Positions 27,601 through 35,708 of a stretch of 64,000 nucleotides of DNA are shown in pieces (within the stretch, counting starts at the first letter, position 1; every line of letters begins with the position of its first letter). The position numbers and the translations under genes are program-made. The notes under the pieces were generated by a model. The model ran no database searches, was not told the DNA's origin, and saw only the letters and a program-made list of their open reading frames with translations. The DNA is from Pelecanus crispus (taxonomy: Eukaryota; Chordata; Aves; Pelecaniformes; Pelecanidae), in assembly GCF_030463565.1 (NCBI RefSeq), contig NC_134646.1, positions 60,715,710-60,779,709 on the forward strand. Reading direction: 5' to 3'.

Positions 27601-30600
27601 CCAAGGTACAATCTCAACAATGAAAATTTTAGCTGTGTAAAGGCATACACTTTATACTTGATTAATTCGTACTGTAGTACTTAATGGATAACATTATTTC
27701 TGTCATTCTAAGGAATATGTATTTGATATAAGCATTACAATCAGAATAGAATCAAATGCATACCAATCAGGTATACAAAGAAAGTTTTGGGTTTTTTCTA
27801 ATAAAAAAATACAACTAATCACTTCCCCTTTATTCTTGAAGAGTATAATCACTTAAATTCAACAATTACACATTGTAGAAACTGTAAGAGTTCAAGCTTC
27901 CACATGAATAATGATTCACCAGTATCTCCACATAATACAGCAAGTTCCCACAGCAATGATCAGTATTACAAGAGTAATTTAGCTCTTTCTGGAGTCAGTA
28001 TGCTTAGCCTTTCACCCTTAGCATGACAAAAATGTGTGAAATCATTAATTAACATTGTAAGAAATAATTGTGAGTTGAAAAAATTCCCTATTTTGCTTCT
28101 TAAAGTGAATACCGTTCTTATATCCCCTTCTGCTTCTATTCAGGATCTTTAAAACAGTTAGCTGGAAAAAAACTTGCAAATATTAATTTGTTATAAAGAT
28201 AACCATTTTGGGATTCTGAGCTGATGAGATGTGAAACTCCTAACATTCAGGAGAAAACGGGTCTCACTTACTTACCAACTGTCTCAGTTTTATTTCCCGG
28301 TAAAAGACCTATGACTCCAACAAGTAATTATAGATCAAGCACTGCATTTATAACCTTGTTATCTGAAAATATGCCAGCCTATCAAAACAGGGCTTTTTAA
28401 AAAGCTAATTACCTCTGTGATGGCTGTTCCTTAAAACCAAATCGTCTCTTATTCTCAATGCTGGGATCACAATTCAGTGAAGTTGAATAATTACAGCTGA
28501 TTCTTCATCATCTCTCCAGCTACTTCCTAGATTTTACTTCCACTTAGGGGGTACAAGACCAAAATCTCTGGCTACAGCTACAGAACGTAGGTAGAAATAA
28601 GAACAAAGGTAATTCTCTTCTGCTTCATGTATCATACACAGAAATTACAGATAAGACAGACATCCATTTTCCCAGTATAGCAGAGCAATCATCATGGCAT
28701 TTATTTGCCAGATACCAGGTTCCCCAGAAGACAGACTTACCTCTAAGCTTTAAAAACAGCACACATATTAAAGGTGCTAGCATTAATACAGCCATTCCTG
28801 TCTTACTAGAATATCCATTTACACTCTAAACCTATTTGCAAGCCTTTCCTGTCTCCCCATTTGGGAAGCACAATTTATTGCTGAAATCAGTTAAGTGGGA
28901 GAGATCTAGCAGGGAGTTAAATGGTCAGGCACATCCACTGACCTGTTCTTGTACTGCGTTCATTTTGATACCTCTCAGGTCTGTAATGCTGGTGCAGCTA
29001 CATTGATCTACTTGTATAGAGGGCTAAAGACAGGGAGGGCACTTAATCACTGTCACAGGTAAACAGACTCAACTTGGGAAAAAATAATTTATTGCTAATT
29101 AAAATATTTGGGTACTGGGAAACAAAAATATGAACTGGGCAGCCCCTTACCTCTTCCTACAGAGGCCACCCCTGCAGCCCCCTCTCCCTCCACTACCAAA
29201 ACCACACCACACATAGCCAACACAGACCTTCCACAGCAAAGCAACAGACAGTACTAGAAGCCGGCATGCCTGGGTACAGCACAAGCCAGCAAGCAGACAC
29301 ATCACATACACAGGGGACAGCAAAAATCCATCAAAGCTTCCACAGAGCAGTTCCTTTTGCAGGTATGTTCCAAGTGTCTGCTCAGCCTAACCAGCAGCAG
29401 CAGCTGGTGGGCACCTCTGGGTAAGTTCCTGGGCAGATGCTACATTTACATCACCTTAGCTCTATTTACACTTTGATTTCATGCACAGAAACAGAAATTA
29501 CTATACAAACAAGCATTTCTAGTGAACAAAGCCACACAATGAAAAAAGACAGCTTTTAGCTGCACTGCAGTTAAAACAGAGATCTCAGATATGGTCATAA
29601 CCACAGAAGTCTTGCTGCACTGTAGTTAATTCCCACAGTGAGCACAACACCACTCTCGTAGTAAAGAGTAGCAGATTGGTGCTGCCCTACATAGACAGTG
29701 TTAATTTCTACTCAACAGAAGTCTCAGAAATCATGGCTAATTATCCACATGGAGATCAAGCCAGCATTAAATTTCAGCTAGCTCCCACATTTCTGTAACC
29801 CTTAGTTTTGTTAGAAAAGGGCACAGGCCAGAGTGAGATACAAAACTAGCCTGTTTAACAATAATCATGGTCCAGGTTTGGAGCAGTGATTGTCATCAGG
29901 GTGATCAAAAGGCTTCCTCACCACAATTCTCAGCCAGAGGACTGTCTGACTCACCAACTCCCTTCCCAGTCCAGCCATATGGTGAAAAATACATTCCACC
30001 ACATGCTATCAAAGTACTACAAATGCTATAATAACAAAGTTAGAAGTACTCAAGCCACTGTACTTTATGATTATGGTTGAAAACTCCTCAATTTTAAAAA
30101 GTAGTTTAAAATTTGGGAAAAAAGAACAGGTTGAATTAAGGACAGCAAGTATCACACCCTAAGGAAATCATTAACTGTTAAGTGAACCTGTGCTATTTGT
30201 TATTTAAAATACTGATTAGGCTAATTATGCTCAGAGGTAATTGGGTCTAGAGGATTAAATGAAAAATTTTCAGAGGCAGAGTTTGCCGAATAGAAAAGCT
30301 GCTGTCCCCCATTTAAACAGTACAAGATATCACTTTTAACATTTTATGAATATCAGTGTTTTAAAAAGCTCATCCTTTGGTGCCTGCTTTGGGGTTAATA
30401 ATGTAGCTTGTATTTCCCTTTTAACCTTAGTGACATATGTTAGTGTTAAAAAGTGTACAGCTACACCAAAAAGATACTACAATTTAACCACCTCCTGGTT
30501 TACAATGATTACCTTAAAGTCTCAAGAGTTTTCCTTCAAAACTTCAGAGTCTGCTTGTAATTCATGGCTCTCAAAGCCAAGACTGCAATTTCTTCTGGGT

Positions 30601-30651
30601 AAAGAGCAACAATATTACTAGTAGGCAGAGACTGTTTTTAAAAAGGAAACA

Positions 30652-30657
30652 TTTATT
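30652..30657 (-). terminator. Candidate poly(A) signal of the minus recombinase-like gene
   Basis: TTTATT on the plus strand gives AATAAA on the minus strand about 275 bases after the stop codon at 30932-30934. It is the nearest canonical signal downstream. Confidence 0.5.
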
Positions 30658-30931
30658 AATTCACACTATATAAAACTGCAGCCTCGCTCTGTCAAGACAG
30701 ACAGGCAAGGTCCACACACAGCAGATTTGATACTCCCCCACTCTCAACGCTACGGACAGCACAAGTGGCAACTGTGAGTGAACTTCAGAGATCACCCCAC
30801 TGTGAGGCAGAAAATTCACTACAGGTGTTAATACTAAATTACTGTCAAAGACTAGGAACTACACAGTTAGAAGCCAACTCTACAGAAAGAAGGTAATTCA
30901 TTAGCTTCTCTTGTCACATTGGTCTCCATGC

Positions 30932-31848
30932 CTATGGTCTCTCTGGGATCATACAGGGCCATCTTGCCAGGCGAGTGATGTCTTCCCCAGGATAGCCGCA
31001 GCGTGCAGCGGTGACGGCAGTCCCCAGCCAGAAGGAATGCACACCATACAGCTCCGGGCACAGCCCCAGCAGCTGCAGGGCCCATCGGAGGACAGCCAGG
31101 AACTCCCTCTTCGTTACAGCTGTATTATCTGAGTGCATAAAGAGTGGCCCTTCCAGCTGTGAACGAACTATCACATAGCTCCGGAGGGCCAGAACAGGGC
31201 ACACCCATGGCTCTCCAGACAGCCCAAGGCTGATGACATGTCTCTCCTGATCCAGAGAAGAGTTGTGCAGACAAAACACCACTCTCCTCTCCATCAGCTG
31301 GAGGTCACTCAGGTACAGCAGCTCAGGCTGCAGTATATCACAGTGCTTCACCACCATCTCACCTATTCGAAGTGCCCCAAAAAAAGCTACAGTAAATAAT
31401 GCATGAAACAGTAAGCGTTCATAATGAGTTATACATACAGACTCCAGAGTTCCTAAGAGAGATCGCAACACTTCAATTGTTATAGGCAAGTATTTATCCC
31501 TCAGGATGCCGGCTCGACGTTTCAACCCTATCACCATGCAACAGGTTACAGGATCTTCCAGAGGATCAGGGTTACCAGTCAATTTTGATAAATAAGACAG
31601 TGCTGCCACATACATCAGTGTCTTTGAGGATGAATAAAGGGATTCCACAGCCAAAAACCCTCTAACTTGCTCCTCTGGAATTGGCCAGGCTGCAGGCATT
31701 CCCATGCTTTTCCTAAAGACAAGGAATTTCTTCAGTCCTTCGAGGTAGGCTTGCCAAAGCCTAGTATCCCCTGAGCACTCCAACAACGACAAAGTCTTCA
31801 GAGGCCAAGGTCCCAAAGAATGTTTCCAAGGACAACTAAACTCCCTTC
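30932..31848 (-). CDS. Minus recombinase-like gene, exon 2
   Basis: The acceptor TTTTTGTAG|GAAGG follows a T-rich tract, and its two leading bases complete the Gly73 codon. The exon encodes residues 74-377, all of the recombinase-like domain, and stops at TAG (30934-30932). The exon is far less GC-rich than exon 1. Confidence 0.88.
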
Positions 31849-32594
31849 CTACAAAAAGAGGATCCACATTAGCACATGTTGACAACAAGCACAAGCATGC
31901 CACTTAAGTAGGAGTAAAGACAGCGTTTCTCAGTGCTCTGCTAGTTTATCCCATTAAAGGCACACAGCTACACCCAGAGCTGTTAAAGAACCGAGATATT
32001 TTTCAAATGGGAAACTGCAAGCAGCATACCAGGCCCATTTCAGGCACTAGATCTGGCAACAATCTGGGAATTTACTAGTTTGTGGAGTAGCAACAGAGAA
32101 GACAAGCAAAAAAGCAATTTTAGAACCAAGTTTTTCTGGCATGGCTTACAGAAATTACACCTGCAGAGGGCACAGAGCATGCTCCCGCCGGAAGGCAGCG
32201 TATTTCCCAGCCCAGGAAGAGGAATTCCTTCGAGGCCTCCCTCCAAAAGCTCCGGCCTCACACAAGAACTCGAGCAAAGCCAAGGAAACGCTGCCCGGCA
32301 GGAGCCACGGCCGCCAGCGATCCGCTCGCCCCCCGCCCAGAGCCAGAGGCCAGCCCCCGGCCACCGCCCGCACTCACCAGCCGCCGCCGCGCCGCGCTCC
32401 CCGCAGCTGCTGGGGCACGCCACCGCCTCCGTCCTACGCGCTGCTCCTCGACTGGAATGCGAGAAGGCGGCTGCTCGCCTAGCAAGGCCCAGCTCCAGCC
32501 ACTCCATGCCTGGCTCCCGGGCCAGCAGCGCCAGCATCTCCCAAAAAGGCGCGGCGGCGACCGGCTGGGCCGCAGCACAGGCACTGCGGGCCAT
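30932..32594 (-). CDS. Domesticated tyrosine-recombinase-like protein, minus copy (two exons)
   Basis: Exon 1 (32594-32378) and exon 2 (31848-30932) join in phase 1 into a 377-residue frame. Residues 1-72 are an N-terminal part with the motif FWEMLALLAREPGMEWL (17-33). Residues from about 94 on follow a phage-integrase/tyrosine-recombinase plan closest, by recall, to the C-terminal recombinase of DIRS/Ngaro retroelements. A SAM-like core-binding region (about 100-190) is followed by the catalytic domain, with box-I Arg233 in FFGALRIGE, His343 of HxxR, and the ARW motif ending at Trp369. The second catalytic Arg is Trp346 (HSFW), and the protein ends eight residues after Trp369, before any catalytic tyrosine. 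Strand exchange should therefore be impossible; DNA binding may remain. A paralogue lies head to head at 33890-35436. Splicing is predicted, not observed. Confidence 0.85.
32378..32594 (-). CDS. Minus recombinase-like gene, exon 1
   Basis: The start ATG at 32594-32592 has a strong context (GCCATGG) and lies 46 bases after the TATA box, so I chose it although the frame stays open upstream. The exon encodes 72 residues plus one base and ends at a consensus donor (GCTG|GTGAGTG). Base composition is very GC-rich, as part of the CpG island. Confidence 0.75.
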
Positions 32595-32639
32595 GGCAGG
32601 AGGTCGCCACAAAAGCAGCCAGCGCTGTCCCACGGGCCC

Positions 32640-32722
32640 TTTTATAGCCGCGAGCCGCTCGCAACGCCCTCCTCCCATTGGGTATCGGGAGCAGCCCCGG
32701 CGCCCCGAAGCGCTGCCATTGG
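32640..32722 (-). promoter_or_regulatory. TATA and CCAAT promoter of the minus recombinase-like gene
   Basis: On the minus strand CTATAAAAGGGCCC gives a TATA box at 32646-32640, 46 bases before the ATG. Two CCAAT boxes lie upstream at 32681-32677 and 32722-32718, with GC-rich motifs beyond. The predicted 5' UTR would be very short. Confidence 0.65.
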
Positions 32723-33745
32723 CTGCCCGGCCGGGCAGGGGTGGGCCCCTGCCGGCGGGGCGCGGCGGCGGGTGTGAAGCGGCCGGTAGGGAGGGGCGGC
32801 GCCGAGAGCAGAGGGCGAGGAGCCGGGCCTGGCCCCCGAAGTGGCGGGCGTGAACCTTACGGGCGTTTCTTACACCGTCTTCCGCCAAAGCCTGAAACAT
32901 GACTGGATTTACTGATGAGGTTAGAAGAGAGAAGGACTTGTGTCACCTGGCTGTCGCTCTCCCGGGCTGAGGAATGCTTCCTAGAAAGCTGCCTATACCA
33001 AATAGCTCAGGGCAGCTGACTCCATTCTGATTTACTCATCAGTCCTTCTTTGCTGTTAATTACAGATAACCCACCTAGATATTTTGTGCACAGTTTAACG
33101 AGATAGCCACCCTTCCGCGGCAGCTCTCCCTGCTGAATCCCAAGGTGCAATAAAGCAAGCAGGCTCCACAACCAACAACTCAACCTTTTGGCTTGGTACT
33201 TCCCTGTGCGCCCTCATCTCCTTTGGGGTGCCTTCAGAGCCCACTTGCTCCACGGAGAAGGGAGCCCCGTACCCCGAGGGCTCCTGGCCGCACCGGGCAG
33301 CAGCCGCCCCTGCTCGCTGGCAGCCCTGGGGCCCGGCCTGGTCTCCCTCTGACCAAAGCTGTGCAGGGACCCCTGGCCCTCATCCGGTCCTGTACCGCGT
33401 TCGTACCTCCGCCTGCTGCAGGTTGTCTCATTTTAGCAACAAAACGGCGCAGGTTTGAGGCGGGGGCGAAAGAACACGGCCAGGGCCTAAGGCGGTTAAG
33501 TCACACAGCAGAGGCGCACCCGCGGGCACGCCCTCTGTCACCGCCTGCTCCTTCTTTAGCCCCTAATTGCAGCGCAATGAAGGCGATAACGGGCCGTTTA
33601 GCTCCAGGCAGTGAAATCCCATCTTCCGGGCGACTCCCGGCCCTGCCCGCGGGCGGCCCCGGCGGAGGCGGCCCCGCTGCCTCCCTCAGGCACCGGCTCC
33701 GCCGCCGGGCGGGGCGGGGCGCAGAGCCACGCGGCTCGCTCCGCG

Positions 33746-33817
33746 ATTGGATAAGAGCGGGGCGCGGGCGGGCGGAGGACGCTCCGATTGGGTAGAAGGA
33801 AGGGCCAGCCAATAAAA
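33746..33817 (+). promoter_or_regulatory. CCAAT and TATA-like promoter of the plus recombinase-like gene
   Basis: Inverted CCAAT boxes (ATTGG) at 33746-33750 and 33787-33791, GC boxes around 33760-33775, a direct CCAAT at 33809-33813 and an overlapping TATA-like AATAAAAGGG at 33811-33820 lie 75 bases or more before the ATG. The layout mirrors the minus gene, including two inverted CCAATs about 40 bases apart and AAAAGGGC after the TATA, which suggests both promoters descend from one. Confidence 0.6.
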
Positions 33818-33889
33818 GGGCAGCACGGGGGCACTTTTGAGGAGTTGGCGCTTCGCACGTCTGGGTGTGCGGGCGCCATTTTGTTGGCG

Positions 33890-34055
33890 ATGCAAAGCAG
33901 TGGGGTCGAGCTGTCCGCACCCCCTTCGCACTTCTGGGCGTTGCTGGAGCTACTACAGCGGGAGCCGGGTATGAAGTGGTTGCTGCGTGGTCCGACTGAC
34001 TGTGCTGAACTGTGGGGTCCCGGTGGAGTGGAAGCTGGCAGCAGGGGAGGAGCTG
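33890..34055 (+). CDS. Plus recombinase-like gene, exon 1
   Basis: Starts at the ATG in GGCGATGC, the first in frame after the promoter. It encodes 55 residues plus one base and ends at a consensus donor (GCTG|GTGAGC). The phase is the same as in the minus gene, and the Asp56 codon is completed by the next exon. Confidence 0.7.
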
Positions 34056-35436
34056 GTGAGCGTGGCCCAGAGGGGTCGGCTGCATGGTGGGGGAGCTTGG
34101 CAGAGGCTTGGCAGGTTCTTCTGTGGGATCTGATCTCTGTGCTGAAATACTTCTGGGATCTGTGTGCACTGCTGAATCTATATTGCTGTTGTGTAGCTTT
34201 GTTCCTCTCAATCCCATGTGCCCCTTGGTGGAGGTCTGGGGTTGCAGAAAACCTTGATGTAGTCTGCTGGGTCTGTCACTAGGCTTGAGGTGTTGCTTTA
34301 AAGAGAAAAATCACTGGGGTTTTTATGTTTTTTGAGGTTTTAATTCTTTTCCTGTGCTCTGGCTGTTGGAAGCTGTGCAGGTGAGCATCATAAGCATGCA
34401 AGGGACAGGCTTTTTTCAGAGAAGTTCAAGCAAAAACTGAAGCATGTTGAAAGGGAGGAAACTTTTGTCTGATTATTGTCTGTGAAACTGCCTTGTTTGC
34501 CACTGCTAATGTAGATTTCTTTTAGCAGATGAACTCAACCAGGTTCCTGAGAAGCATCCCTTGGGCCCGTGCCCCCTGAAGGCTCTGCTCTTACTGGAGG
34601 ACTCAGGAGACAGCCACTTATGGCAGGTCTACCATGAGGGCCTGAAGAATTTCCTTGCCTTTAGAGAGGGCATGGCTCTCTCTGCAGCCTGGCCAATTCC
34701 AGTGGATCAAGTGAGAGAGTTCTTGGTCATCATGGAGTCTCAGGATCTGCCTCCCACAAAAATAATAATGTATATGGAAGGACTGTCCTTCATCTCCAGA
34801 ATGGTAGATCATCCTGATCCTCTTCAAGATCCTGTTATCTGTCACATGATATCAAGGCTGAAACATAGGACTAGCCCTTCAAATGATAAATACTCTCCCG
34901 TAACTATTGAAGTGTTAAGATCTCTCCTGGGGACTCTGGAATCTGTGTGTAGCTCTCCTTATGAGTGTGTATTGTTTCGTGCCATGTTTAATGTAGCTTT
35001 TTTTGGGGCACTCCGTATAGAAGAGATGGTGGCAAATCACAAAAATACAGTACAGCCAGAGCTGCTGTACTTGAGTGACCTCCAGCTGACTGAAGGGGGT
35101 GCAAACCTTTGTTTGCATACATCTCATATGGGCTGGGAGAGGTTTTTGATCCAACTGAGACTATCTAAAGAGATGTGGGTATGTCCTGTTGAAGCTCTCC
35201 GTATCTATGTGGCAGCACGGCCACAGGGAGAGGGCCCTCTCTTTGTGCACTCAGACAATACGGCTGTGACAAAGAGGGAGTTCCTAACTGTCTTCCGCCA
35301 TGCTCTTGGGCTTGCTGGACTTCCTCCAAACCAGTATGGTGTGCATTCCTTCTGGTTGGGGACTGTTGTAACAGCAATATGTCATGGGTATTCTGATGAA
35401 GCTATTAACAGAATAGCAAGGTGGTGGAGATCCTGA
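33890..35436 (+). CDS. Domesticated tyrosine-recombinase-like protein, plus copy (two exons)
   Basis: Exons 33890-34055 and 34529-35436 join in phase 1 into a 357-residue frame, by eye some 55-60% identical to the minus copy over the recombinase-like domain. The N-terminus has FWALLELLQREPGMKWL (15-31), matching the other gene. The domain shows Arg218 in FFGALRIEE (the usual Gly after the Arg-hydrophobic pair is Glu), His328 and Trp331 in HSFW in place of HxxR, and the ARW motif at 353-355. The frame stops three residues later, so no catalytic tyrosine is present. The shared Trp means the loss of the Arg came before the duplication. Family by recall: phage-integrase fold, DIRS/Ngaro type. A function as a DNA-binding or regulatory protein is a guess; loss of recombination activity is a firm inference. 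Confidence 0.85.
34529..35436 (+). CDS. Plus recombinase-like gene, exon 2
   Basis: The acceptor TTCTTTTAGCAG|ATG has a good pyrimidine tract. The exon encodes residues 57-357, starting ELNQVPEKHPLG, aligned to REFSCPWKHSLG in the other gene, and stops at TGA (35434-35436). No frameshift or internal stop is present. Confidence 0.88.
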
Positions 35437-35702
35437 AGAAGACATAGTTCCATCTACCTGTTGGGCTTCCATAGTAAGGGGTATCTTCTGCAATGCAGAA
35501 ATTTTATACTTTACACAGACTAAAGTTTCAATGCTCTGTAAAGTTACAGAGAAGGGGAGTAACTAGTACAAATGATTTTTCCTGCCTGGAATGGTTTTGA
35601 GACTGGAGTGTCATCATTTTAAAACTGCTGTGACTTGTGGGTCAGTTTGCATGCTATTCAGCATGTCTGTTCTAATTGTATTTTGACCTTGTGTAATCTT
35701 AT

Positions 35703-35708
35703 ATTAAA
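35703..35708 (+). terminator. Candidate poly(A) signal of the plus recombinase-like gene
   Basis: ATTAAA about 270 bases after the stop codon, followed by T-rich and GT-containing sequence. The distance matches that of the candidate signal of the minus copy. Confidence 0.45.

Larger units (their letters stand above)
21500..30650. other. ORF-poor interval, possible long 3' UTR or lncRNA
   Basis: Nine kilobases with no credible coding sequence; between 25.25 and 29.88 kb no open frame of 60 codons exists on either strand. The 21.8-22.5 kb part is AT-rich yet keeps scattered CpGs, unusual for decayed intergenic DNA. With the poly(A) signal at 21533-21538, this could be an extended 3' UTR of the minus-strand gene at 30932-32594 or a separate non-coding RNA. 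Either reading is inference. Confidence 0.3.
32150..34080. promoter_or_regulatory. CpG-rich bidirectional promoter region
   Basis: A long GC-rich, CpG-dense stretch in otherwise AT-rich DNA, dipping in the middle (about 32880-33190) where there is no gene. It covers both first exons and promoters of the divergent recombinase-like genes, whose start codons are about 1.3 kb apart. Long overlapping frames on both strands here are by-products of low stop frequency in GC-rich sequence. Confidence 0.8.

Noticed and set aside
30932-31903. Treating the minus recombinase-like frame as a single-exon gene starting at 31903
   Set aside because: The first residues lie upstream of a strong splice acceptor (TTTTTGTAG at 31849). 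The paralogue shows the same phase-1 junction, so the two-exon model fits better.
32040-32900. 286-codon minus-strand frame across the CpG-rich region
   Set aside because: It shares the frame of exon 1 of the minus recombinase-like gene but reads through the TATA box upstream and into the intron downstream. Only 32594-32378 is supported.
33193-33795. 200-codon plus-strand frame and overlapping minus-strand frames (33501-34217)
   Set aside because: GC-rich sequence with few stops. The translations are rich in Pro, Arg, Gly and Ala, have no family resemblance, and cover the promoter of the plus gene.
30932-35436. An active mobile element or an integron/phage integrase
   Set aside because: Catalytic Arg and Tyr are lost in both copies, the genes contain spliceosomal introns and CpG-rich promoters, and no element termini or reverse transcriptase are present.
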